The notes beneath the pieces are model-generated. The model was not told the origin of the DNA. It saw nothing but the letters and a program-made list of their open reading frames with translations, and made no database searches. Made by a program: the position numbers and the translations under genes. From contig JBEGVV010000176.1 in the NCBI GenBank assembly GCA_041178225.1, forward strand, positions 1 to 30,358: a stretch of DNA of 30,358 nucleotides. The letters are read 5' to 3'. The stretch comes from CAIOSQ01 sp041178225. Its GTDB lineage: Bacteria > Pseudomonadota > Alphaproteobacteria > CACIAM-22H2. The stretch's first letter is position 1. Every line of letters begins with the position of its first letter. Positions 23,027-30,235 of this stretch are shown one piece after another.

Positions 23027-23805
23027 GGCGCGCGGCGCTCATCGCCGTCGCGCTCGCCGCGCTCGGGGTCGCGGCCGCGGCATGGGCGCAATCCGCGGGT
23101 GGCGACGCGCGGCGCCCGGGCTCCGCCTTCATGAGCCGCGAGACCCAGGCGATGCAGCGCGACGACAAGGCGAACCCCGGCATGCTCTCGGTGCTCGAGG
23201 GCGAGGAGCTGTGGAAGGCGCCCGCCGGGACGACGGGCCGCAGCTGCGCGTCGTGCCACGGCGCCGATGCCGCCGCGATGGACGGCGTGGCCGCGCGCCA
23301 TCCCGCCTTCGACGCGGCGCGCGGCGAGGCGATCGACCTCGCCGGGCGCATCGCGCAATGCCGCGAGGAGCGCCAGGGCGCGCCCGCGCCGCGCCGCGAG
23401 GGGCGCGAGCTCCTCGCGCTCACGACCTTCGTCGCGCATCGCTCGCGCGGCGCCCGGGTCTCGACCGGCGAGGACGAGCGCCTCGCGCCGACGATCGCCG
23501 CGGGGCGCGCGCTGTGGCAGGCGCGGCTTGGCCAGCTCAACCTCTCCTGCGCGCAGTGCCACGACGACAACGCGGGGATGAAGCTCGGCGCCTCGACGAT
23601 CCCCGAGGCGCATCCCACGGGCTACCCGATCTACCGGCTGGAATGGCAGGACATCGGCTCGCTGCAGCGGCGCATCCGCGGCTGCCTGACCGGCGTGCGT
23701 GCCGAGCCCTTCGCCTATGGCGCGCCGGAATACATCGCGCTCGAGGCCTTCCTGATGGACCGCGCGCGCGGCATGGAGATGGAGACGCCCGGCGTCCGTC
23801 CGTGA
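23023..23805 (+). CDS. soxA: SoxA, dihaem sulfur-oxidation cytochrome
   Basis: This 260-residue catalytic subunit of SoxXA has a signal peptide (1-23, AWA-Q). The first haem site is Cys75-AS-Cys78-His79, with Cys113 as the probable cysteine associated with this haem domain. The second haem site is Cys176-AQ-Cys179-His180. The active-site Cys221 in RRIRGCLTG is the residue that becomes persulfidated or acts as haem ligand in studied SoxA proteins. It is the dihaem type. It starts with GTG at 23023, which overlaps the soxZ stop and gives the signal peptide directly. It is the last gene of the run; soxB, usually next, is absent, and a repeat lies 29 bp after its stop. Confidence 0.92.
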   Translation: MRRAALIAVALAALGVAAAAWAQSAGGDARRPGSAFMSRETQAMQRDDKANPGMLSVLEGEELWKAPAGTTGRSCASCHGADAAAMDGVAARHPAFDAARGEAIDLAGRIAQCREERQGAPAPRREGRELLALTTFVAHRSRGARVSTGEDERLAPTIAAGRALWQARLGQLNLSCAQCHDDNAGMKLGASTIPEAHPTGYPIYRLEWQDIGSLQRRIRGCLTGVRAEPFAYGAPEYIALEAFLMDRARGMEMETPGVRP

Positions 23806-23834
23806 GGGGATCGCCACGCGCGGGGGATGCGCTT

Positions 23835-23896
23835 GCCCCCTCCATCGCGCGCCTGCCGGCGCGCGCCACCTCCCCCACCCGCGGGGGGAGGAGGCT
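23835..23896 (+). repeat. Intergenic double-hairpin repeat, copy D (shortened)
   Basis: The first hairpin (GCGCGCC, TGCC, GGCGCGC) matches copy B. The second keeps the outer CCTCCCCC/GGGGGAGG arms but has lost most of the inner stem. It lies in the 102-bp gap between the converging soxA and DUF4153 genes, where it could serve as a two-way transcript end, although there is no T-run. Confidence 0.7.
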
Positions 23897-23907
23897 GGTG
23901 GAGCAGG

Positions 23908-25668
23908 TCAGGGCTCGTCAGGGCGCAGCATGAGGACGCCCTTGCGGTCGCCCAGGCGGATGTCGCTCCACGCCCGCTCGACGCGCCGCACGTCGCCGCG
24001 CTGGAGGAGCGCGGCGATCTCGTCGGCCATGACGGGCGGGCCACCGAAACTGAAGTAGCCGATCTGCCGCCATCTTCCATCGACGGCGGCGAAGGCGGGG
24101 AAGGGCGCCGCCATCAGGACCAGTTCCGGCTCCGCTCCCATCCCGAGGTCGATGGCGAGCAGGGGCACCGCCTTGCCGCTTCTCAGCGCATGGAGATCGT
24201 GGCTCGAGTTCCGGGCCGCCAGCCGCTCCGCCAGGTAGGCGATGAACCCTGGTGGCACGCTGCTGCCCGCCGGATGCGCGGCCAGCCGCGCCCTGATCGC
24301 CGCCTCGTCGAGGACGGCCGGTTCCGCCGCGTATCGGTCCTTGCGCGCCAGGGCCTCCCTCGCCTTCTCCCGGATGGCGTCCGCCTGCGGATGGTCGCCG
24401 AGCGCGGCGAGCGCGTGCAACGCGCCGACCCCGGCACGGCCGAGATCGAAGCGCAGGTGATCGAAGTCGAAGCGCTCGGGCGTCGTCGCGCCAGAGAGCA
24501 GGCGCCGCACCTGGCTACCGGCCGACAGCGCCGCGGGATCGAGCAGCGGCGTGTGGATCGCCAGCAAGGTGGCGACCGCCACGAGCGCCAGCCAGGTATT
24601 GATCGTGCCCAGCAGCCGCAACCACCCCCGCATGAGCGCGCAGGCGGCATAGCCGAGCGCATAGAGGGTCGCGAGCGCCACCAGCACGACCGCCCAGGTG
24701 CGATCGACCGACCAGCCATGCTGCGCGATGCGCAGGGACAGCGACCAGATGCACAGGCCCGCCAGCACGGGGGACAGCGCAAGGGCCCCGCGCACCAGCC
24801 ATTGCACGGGGACCGGGAACGGCGGCGGCTGGGCGCCGTCCTGCCACGCGGCGTTCGCGAGGCTGACGAGGATCGCCAGGACGACCAGGAAGAGCGGGGT
24901 CGCATGGCCCGTCGACCAGACGGGCTCCAGCCCGGCGATGGGCAGCGCGCCGAGGAACAGCACGACGATCAGGGCCGCGAGCGGCAGCAGGCGCGTCTGG
25001 AAGGCGAGCAGGTGGCGCCTCAGCGTCCGCAGCGCGCCGGCCTCCCTTTCCTCGAGCGAGATCGCGAAGCCGACCGCGACGGCCGTCGCGAGATAGGCGA
25101 AGGAGCGGCTGGCGAAGAGGTCCCTGAAGACCTCGATGCGCAGGACGAGGAACAGCCCCGCCCATAGCTTCAGGAGCGCCCAGAAGAGCGCCGCGAACAG
25201 GGCGCAATTCGCCAGCAGCAGGGCGTTGCGCCACGCGTCGTCGAACAGGCGGGCGTACTGGAACGACATCCTCCCCTCGCGCAGCCGCGACTGCACGAAG
25301 GGCAGCAGGATGAACCATGCGACGACGCTCGAGAGGCAGAACAGGACAAGGCCGGACACGACGGGAGCGAGCATCCGTTGCTCCTCGGCGAACGGGCGCG
25401 ACGACCAGCCCAGCCACGCCGCCGTCGCGACGAAGGGCAGCGACGCACCGAGCGCTCCCGCGAGGCTCCGGCGGACGGGGAACTCGCCCCTCAGGAAGCC
25501 GAAGGTGACCGGCGCGAGGACGGCCAGGACGTAGGCCGGCGCGGCCCATGCGAGGTCGGATGCCTTGTATCCGAAGGCACGGAACCATTCGTGCAGGGAC
25601 AGCAGGAGCCCGCCCTGCAAGAACCCGGCGAGGATCATCGCCTGCCGACCCGTGACGCGTGGCTCCAT
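23908..25668 (-). CDS. DUF4153 domain-containing membrane protein
   Basis: This 586-residue protein has about ten or more hydrophobic segments in residues 10-370 and a soluble C-terminal part from about 385 with an alanine/arginine-rich helical region. The layout and segments such as VVAWFILLPFVQSRLREG and FLVLRIEVFRDLFASRSFAYLATAVAVGFAISLEERE (given here only as the region around 150-205) suggest the DUF4153 family, whose role is unknown. The ATG at 25668 is preceded by AGGAGG on the minus strand at good spacing. Its base pattern looks less dominated by alternating GC runs than its neighbours, and it is bordered by two different repeat elements, so it may have a separate history. The family call is moderate; the gene itself is clear. 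Confidence 0.72.
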   Translation of the reverse strand: MEPRVTGRQAMILAGFLQGGLLLSLHEWFRAFGYKASDLAWAAPAYVLAVLAPVTFGFLRGEFPVRRSLAGALGASLPFVATAAWLGWSSRPFAEEQRMLAPVVSGLVLFCLSSVVAWFILLPFVQSRLREGRMSFQYARLFDDAWRNALLLANCALFAALFWALLKLWAGLFLVLRIEVFRDLFASRSFAYLATAVAVGFAISLEEREAGALRTLRRHLLAFQTRLLPLAALIVVLFLGALPIAGLEPVWSTGHATPLFLVVLAILVSLANAAWQDGAQPPPFPVPVQWLVRGALALSPVLAGLCIWSLSLRIAQHGWSVDRTWAVVLVALATLYALGYAACALMRGWLRLLGTINTWLALVAVATLLAIHTPLLDPAALSAGSQVRRLLSGATTPERFDFDHLRFDLGRAGVGALHALAALGDHPQADAIREKAREALARKDRYAAEPAVLDEAAIRARLAAHPAGSSVPPGFIAYLAERLAARNSSHDLHALRSGKAVPLLAIDLGMGAEPELVLMAAPFPAFAAVDGRWRQIGYFSFGGPPVMADEIAALLQRGDVRRVERAWSDIRLGDRKGVLMLRPDEP

Positions 25669-25684
25669 CTCGTGTCCTCCTGGA

Positions 25685-25752
25685 AACCGGGGACGGAGCC
25701 CGGATTAGTACCGGCGCAGCGCAGGGGAGTAATCCGGGCTCCGTCCCCGGTT
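25685..25752. repeat. 68-bp element with perfect 23-bp inverted repeat
   Basis: The arms 25685-25707 and 25730-25752 are exact reverse complements with a 22-base loop. The arm begins AACCGGGGACGG and ends CCCGGATTA. It lies between the epimerase stop and the DUF4153 ribosome site. The style resembles palindromic units moved by REP-associated tyrosine transposases, but no such gene is in the window. It could also stop or stabilise the minus-strand transcript. It is unrelated in sequence to repeats A-D. Confidence 0.8.
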
Positions 25753-25781
25753 ACGCGGGAGAGGTTTTCCCGGGTCCTCCG

Positions 25782-26780
25782 TCAGGGGCCGAAGATGCCG
25801 GGATGCTCGCGCACCCAGCGCGCGTAGTGGCGCGCGGCGGTGGCGGGCGGGAATTCGGGGCGGAAGCCGAACTCGGCCGCGAGGTTTCGGTTCGCCGAGA
25901 TCGCGCGGCGCCGGCCGAGCGGCATGAAGTAGGAGATGTTCGACTCCGCCTCGTCCTCGACGACGCGGAAGCGGAAGCCCGGGAACTCGGCGGCCAGCGC
26001 CTCCGCCATGGTCCGCAGGTGCCAGGTCTCGCCGATATTGACGTCGTAGGCCTCGTGGCGCGGCCGCGCGGCGCCGAGCAGCAGCGCCACCGCGCGCGCC
26101 ACGTCGCCGCCATGGACCCAGTCGCGCATGCCCTGGGCGTGGATGCGCGCCTCCTCGCCGCGCAGCGCGAGGCGCGCGAGCTGCCAGGGCGGGCTCAGCG
26201 TCGCGCGCAGCCCGGTGTCGCGCTCCCAGGGCCCGAAGACCGAGGCGAAGCGCGCCGAGACGACGTCGAGCCCGTGGCTGGCGCGGAAATGCCGCGCCAG
26301 GCGCTCGCCCAGCAGCTTGGTGACGCCGTAGAGCGTGAAGGGGCGCGGCGCGGTGTCCTCGTCGAGGCTCTCCTCCACCAGCGGCGCCTCGCCATAGATG
26401 GCGGTCGAGCTGGAATAGACGACGCGGCGCAGGCGATGCGCGACCGCGACCTCGAACATGGCGAGCGTGCCGATCGCGTTGACGTCGAGCACGCGCGAGG
26501 AACCACGCGGGTCCTCCTGCGCGCCGAAGGTGATCGCCGCGAGATGCACGGCCTCGCGCACGCCATGCGCGCGGACCAGGTCGCCCAGGATGCCCGGCGC
26601 GAGGATGTCGGCGCGCACCGCCTCGAGCCTGCCGGGCAGGCGCGCGAAGGACGCCGCGGCGGTCGCCGGCAGGTCGTCGTGCGACAGCGCCACGACCGGG
26701 CGCCCGGCGCCCAGCAGCGCCTCGACGACGTTGAGGCCGACGAAGCCGCTGGCTCCGGTGACGAGGACGGTGTCGCTCAT
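25782..26780 (-). CDS. NAD-dependent epimerase/dehydratase (extended SDR)
   Basis: This 332-residue Rossmann enzyme has the extended-SDR signature: TGASGFVG (8-15) for NAD(P), DIL near 58-60, HLAAITFG (79-86), SSSTAIYG (123-130), and the catalytic Tyr151-x-x-x-Lys155 in YGVTK. The C-terminal substrate region includes RDWVHGGDVARAVALLL, common in nucleotide-sugar epimerases and dehydratases. The exact substrate is unknown. It overlaps the upstream oxidoreductase gene by 4 bases (ATGA on the minus strand), so both are made from one transcript. With no sugar-pathway genes nearby, it may act on a small catabolic intermediate instead of a nucleotide sugar; that is inference. Confidence 0.88.
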   Translation of the reverse strand: MSDTVLVTGASGFVGLNVVEALLGAGRPVVALSHDDLPATAAASFARLPGRLEAVRADILAPGILGDLVRAHGVREAVHLAAITFGAQEDPRGSSRVLDVNAIGTLAMFEVAVAHRLRRVVYSSSTAIYGEAPLVEESLDEDTAPRPFTLYGVTKLLGERLARHFRASHGLDVVSARFASVFGPWERDTGLRATLSPPWQLARLALRGEEARIHAQGMRDWVHGGDVARAVALLLGAARPRHEAYDVNIGETWHLRTMAEALAAEFPGFRFRVVEDEAESNISYFMPLGRRRAISANRNLAAEFGFRPEFPPATAARHYARWVREHPGIFGP

Positions 26781-28750
26781 GCGTTCAACCCCATTTCATG
26801 GCCTTCGAAGACGGCCTCCAGCGCGGTGCGCGGGGCCTGGCAGTCGCCGATCGCGCGGACCGGCAGGCCCGCCGCCTCGAGCGCGTGGAGCAGGCCGTCC
26901 TCCGCGCGGTTGTAGTCGGCGGCGACGACGCTGTCGAAGCCCGCGCGCGCCTCGACCTCGCCCGTCGACAGGTCCTCGACCGCGAGGCTCCGCCCGTCCC
27001 AGGACCGCGCGGCGCGCAGCAGCGAGATGCGCACGCCCAGCTCGCGCAGGCGGCGGCGGTTGGCGAGCGTCGAGTAGATCGTCGTGCGCCAGGCGAAGCC
27101 GGCCACCGGCACGAAGACCTCGACCTTGCTGCCCGCGCGCGCCAGGTGCTCGGCGAGCGACAGGCTGCTCCATTCCCCGATCGCGTCGAGGAGCGCGACG
27201 CGCGCGCCGCAGGCCCCGGGCGCGGCGAGCGCGTCCTGCATCGTCAGCACGCGCCCGCCGCCCGGCAGGGACGGGGGCACGGGGCGCGAGCCCGTGGCCA
27301 GCACGACGAGGCCGGCGCCCGCGGCGCGGATGGCGGCGAGGTCGGCCTCGCGCCCGGTCTCGATGGCGACGCCGTGGCGCCGGCACATCGCGAGCTGGTG
27401 GTCGAGCAGGCCCATGAACTCCGCGCGGTGCGGCATCGCGCGGATCCACCTGAGCTGGCCGCCCGGCTCGGCGTCGCGCTCCCAGACGCGCACGCGATGG
27501 CCGCGCGCGGCGGCGACCCAGGCGGCCTCGAGCCCCGCGGGTCCCGCGCCGACGACGAGGATGTCGCGCGGGCTCGCGGCCGGGCTCTCCCGCGGCAGCT
27601 TCATGTCGCCCTCGCGCCCGCCGCGCGGGTTGACGAGGCAGGTGAGCGGCAGGTTGCGCTCCAGCATGCCCGCGCAGCCCTGGTTGCAGCCGATGCAGGG
27701 GCGATGCTCGTCCTCCCTGCCCTCCATGGCCTTGCGCACGAGGTCGGGGTCGGCGAGGTGCGCGCGCGCCATGCCGACGAGGTCGGCGCCGCCCGAGGCG
27801 ATCATCTCGTCGGCCTCGGCCACGCCGCGGAACCTGCACACCGCGAAGACCGGCGCCTCGCAGCCCGCCGCGCGCAGCGCGCCGCGGATCGCGCGCGGCA
27901 GGGCGCGGAACGGCGCGGGGTCGATGTTCATGTCGGCCATCTGCGTCGCGAGCGAGTAGCTGGCGTGGTACGCGGAATGCGAGACGTTGACGAAGTCGAG
28001 CGGCACGGCGCGGGCGATCGCCGCGCAGATCCCCTCCATCTCGGCGAGGCCGAGCCCGCCCTCGATGTATTCCTCCGCGCTGACGCGGATGCCCATCGCC
28101 ATCCCGGGCCCGATCGCGGCGCGCACGGCGGCGATCACCGCGAGCGGGAAGCGCAGGCGGTTGGCGAGCGAGCCTCCGAACTCGTCCTCGCGACGGTTCG
28201 AGGCGGGCGACATGAACTGCTGCAGCAGGTGGCCATGCCCGGCCGTCACCTCGATGCCGTCGAAGCCGGCCTCGCGCAGGTGCAGCGCGCTGCGCACGTG
28301 GCCCTCGACCACGGCGTCCATCTCGCCGCGCGTCATGGCGTGGGGCATCTGCGCGGTCGGGCTCCAGCGCACCGCGGAGGCGCCCCAGGACACGGTGCGC
28401 TCCCACTCGCCCTCGATCTGGCGGCCGAGATGGATGACCTGGCCGAAGATGCGCGCGCCCTCGTCCTGCACCGCGCGCGCGATGCGCGCGAAGGGCGCGA
28501 CGCAGCGCGGGTCGTAGCCCGCGACGCCCTGCGGGCGGCCGACCGTGTTCCGCTGCACGCGGATCGATTCGAAGATCACCAGCCCCGCGCCGCCGCGCGC
28601 GCGGGCACGGTGGTATTCGAGGTGGCGGTCGCTCGGCAGGTGGTCGCGGCCGTAGTTGGTGGTGTGCGCCGGCACGAAGATCCGGTTGCGCAGCTCGATC
28701 CCGCCGATGCGCACCGGGGCCAGAGCATGCGGATAGCGCGTGGACGTCAT
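26777..28750 (-). CDS. Old-yellow-enzyme/4Fe-4S flavin oxidoreductase (dienoyl-CoA reductase / TMADH-like)
   Basis: This 657-residue enzyme has the three-part plan of 2,4-dienoyl-CoA reductase and trimethylamine dehydrogenase. Residues 1-345 are an FMN TIM barrel (IELRNRIFVPAHTTNYG at the start; HGHLLQQFMSPASNRR near 172-187). The 4Fe-4S ligands are Cys352, Cys355, Cys359 and Cys371 in RPCIGCNQGCAGM and the following TCLVNP. Residues 395-657 are a nucleotide-binding part with VVGAGPAGLEAAW at 399-411. The family includes reductases and amine demethylases, for example of dimethyl or N-methyl compounds; the substrate here is not determinable. The start at 28750 matches the family N-terminus; an in-frame upstream ATG at 28831 runs into the divergent gene's control region. 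Confidence 0.9.
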   Translation of the reverse strand: MTSTRYPHALAPVRIGGIELRNRIFVPAHTTNYGRDHLPSDRHLEYHRARARGGAGLVIFESIRVQRNTVGRPQGVAGYDPRCVAPFARIARAVQDEGARIFGQVIHLGRQIEGEWERTVSWGASAVRWSPTAQMPHAMTRGEMDAVVEGHVRSALHLREAGFDGIEVTAGHGHLLQQFMSPASNRREDEFGGSLANRLRFPLAVIAAVRAAIGPGMAMGIRVSAEEYIEGGLGLAEMEGICAAIARAVPLDFVNVSHSAYHASYSLATQMADMNIDPAPFRALPRAIRGALRAAGCEAPVFAVCRFRGVAEADEMIASGGADLVGMARAHLADPDLVRKAMEGREDEHRPCIGCNQGCAGMLERNLPLTCLVNPRGGREGDMKLPRESPAASPRDILVVGAGPAGLEAAWVAAARGHRVRVWERDAEPGGQLRWIRAMPHRAEFMGLLDHQLAMCRRHGVAIETGREADLAAIRAAGAGLVVLATGSRPVPPSLPGGGRVLTMQDALAAPGACGARVALLDAIGEWSSLSLAEHLARAGSKVEVFVPVAGFAWRTTIYSTLANRRRLRELGVRISLLRAARSWDGRSLAVEDLSTGEVEARAGFDSVVAADYNRAEDGLLHALEAAGLPVRAIGDCQAPRTALEAVFEGHEMGLNA

Positions 28751-28790
28751 GCGCGGCTTCTCCCGGCGCGAGGCTTGGATTCCGCGCGCG

Positions 28791-28804
28791 AGTTTGCCCA
28801 AACT
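28791..28804. promoter_or_regulatory. Operator-like palindrome in divergent gap
   Basis: AGTTTG-CC-CAAACT is a perfect 6-bp inverted repeat with a 2-base centre. It sits in the 86-bp gap between the flavin oxidoreductase (minus) and methyltransferase (plus) genes. AT-rich arms stand out in GC-rich DNA. It could bind a dimeric regulator acting on both genes, but no regulator gene is seen. Confidence 0.3.
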
Positions 28805-28836
28805 GGCGCGTGGTAGCGAGGAGGAACGCAAAGGCC

Positions 28837-29883
28837 ATGAAGCTCTCGCACGAGGACCGCGCCTCCATCGACTTCGTGCTCACGCTGCGCAGGCGCTGGG
28901 CCGACGCGATGTACCCCGCGCTGCGCGCGCAGTACGAGGCGCGCACGAGGGGCCGCGCGCCGCGCGGGCGCAAGGAGGCCGCGCCCGTCGTCCACGAGCT
29001 GCCCTCGTACCGCTGGTTCGCGTGGATGGAGCGCGGCTCGCAGAAGATGCTCTGGCGCGCCGTGTCCGACGCGGTCGCCCGGAACGGCAAGGCGCGCGCG
29101 GTCCCCCCGGGCCCGGCCCGGCTCGAGCTCGACCCGACGCTGGAGCTGCCGGACTGGTACGCCGACTGGGACATCCACGTGCAGCCGGGCGGGGTCTGGA
29201 GGAGCGACGCCAGCGCCGACGTCTACGAGCTCGGCGCCAAGCTGGTCATGCTCGGGGTCAACGACGACTACACCTTCCACCGGGCCTTCGTGCAGACCGC
29301 GATCCCGCCGCGCGACTACCGGCGGATCGTCGACCTGGGCTGCGGCTTCGGCAAGTCGACCTGGCCGTTCAAGCGCGCCTTCCCCGAGGCCGAGGTGATC
29401 GGCGTCGACCTCGCCGCGCCCTGCCTCGCGCTCGCCGCCGAGCGCGCCAGCGCGCAGGGGCTCGACATCCGCTTCCGGCAGGCCGATTGCGCGAGGACCG
29501 GGCTCGAGGACGGATCGGCCGACCTCGTGACCTCGACGATGCTGGTCCACGAGATGCCACGCCCGCAGCTCGAGGCGACGCTGCGCGAGGCCGCGCGGCT
29601 GCTCGCTCCGGGCGGGCTGCTGCGCTTCCTCGACTTCACCTGGACGGGCGACGCGTTCCGCGACGTCGCGCTCGCCGAGCATGGCGCGCGCAACAACGAG
29701 CCCTTCATGCCCGGCTCGATGGGCGCGGACATGGACGCGCTCTGCCGCAAGGCAGGCCTCGAGGACGCGCGCTGGGTCGCCTTCGACGAGCGCGGCGGCG
29801 GCAGGCTCGAGCGCCTGGAATGGCCCGAGCGGCCCGAATGGCACTTCCCCTGGGCCGTGCTCGAGGCGCGGAGGCCCGCATGA
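28837..29883 (+). CDS. Class I SAM-dependent methyltransferase with long N-terminal region
   Basis: This 348-residue protein has a Rossmann methyltransferase domain from about residue 160: motif I VDLGCGFGKS (165-174), acidic Asp191 ending strand 2 (VIGVDLA), DLVTSTMLVHEMP as motif for strand 4, and LLAPGGLLRFLDFT. The first 155 residues hold helices and a conserved-looking WYADWDIHVQPGGVW piece that are not part of the core fold and may bind substrate. The substrate is unknown. The ATG at 28837 follows GCGAGGAGGA at about 10 bases; a GTG at 28810 is an alternative start adding nine residues. It overlaps the next gene by ATGA. Confidence 0.83.
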   Translation: MKLSHEDRASIDFVLTLRRRWADAMYPALRAQYEARTRGRAPRGRKEAAPVVHELPSYRWFAWMERGSQKMLWRAVSDAVARNGKARAVPPGPARLELDPTLELPDWYADWDIHVQPGGVWRSDASADVYELGAKLVMLGVNDDYTFHRAFVQTAIPPRDYRRIVDLGCGFGKSTWPFKRAFPEAEVIGVDLAAPCLALAAERASAQGLDIRFRQADCARTGLEDGSADLVTSTMLVHEMPRPQLEATLREAARLLAPGGLLRFLDFTWTGDAFRDVALAEHGARNNEPFMPGSMGADMDALCRKAGLEDARWVAFDERGGGRLERLEWPERPEWHFPWAVLEARRPA

Positions 29884-30206
29884 GCGCCGCGAAGCGCAAG
29901 GCGCCGGCGAAGCCCGCGGCGCAGCCCGAGCTCGCCTTCCTCCAAGGCGCGGACCTCGACCGCCTCGCCGCGCTGGTCTTCGAGCTGTCGTCGCAGCTCC
30001 ATGTCGAGCGGCATCGCCGCATGGCGCTGGAGCGCGCGCTCGTGGCGAAGGGCGTCGTGACGGAGGCGGAGGTCGCGGCGCTCGCCGAGGACCAGGCCTT
30101 CCTCGGCGCCGCGCGCGAGGCGGCAGACCGCAGCCTGCGCAAGCTGCTTCGCATCCTCGCCGAGGATGGCGGCCGCAGGGCGCCGCTGCGGAAGGAAGCG
30201 CTCTGA
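29880..30206 (+). CDS. Small hypothetical helical protein
   Basis: This 108-residue protein is not recognised. It has a Lys/Ala/Pro-rich N-terminus (1-15) and then mostly helical sequence, with heptad-like leucines in LDRLAALVFELSSQLHVERHR (given here as the region 26-46) and SLRKLLRILAEDGG near the end. No signal, membrane segment or cysteine is present. The ATGA overlap with the methyltransferase stop implies coupled translation, so it may be a subunit or accessory of that enzyme. Confidence 0.7.
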   Translation: MSAAKRKAPAKPAAQPELAFLQGADLDRLAALVFELSSQLHVERHRRMALERALVAKGVVTEAEVAALAEDQAFLGAAREAADRSLRKLLRILAEDGGRRAPLRKEAL

Positions 30207-30235
30207 CCGCCTGAAGCCCTGGCGCGAGGCCGCGC

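Noticed and set aside
68..23896. CRISPR array from the recurring repeats
   Set aside because: Copies are kilobases apart, differ in orientation and sequence, and there are no spacers or cas genes.
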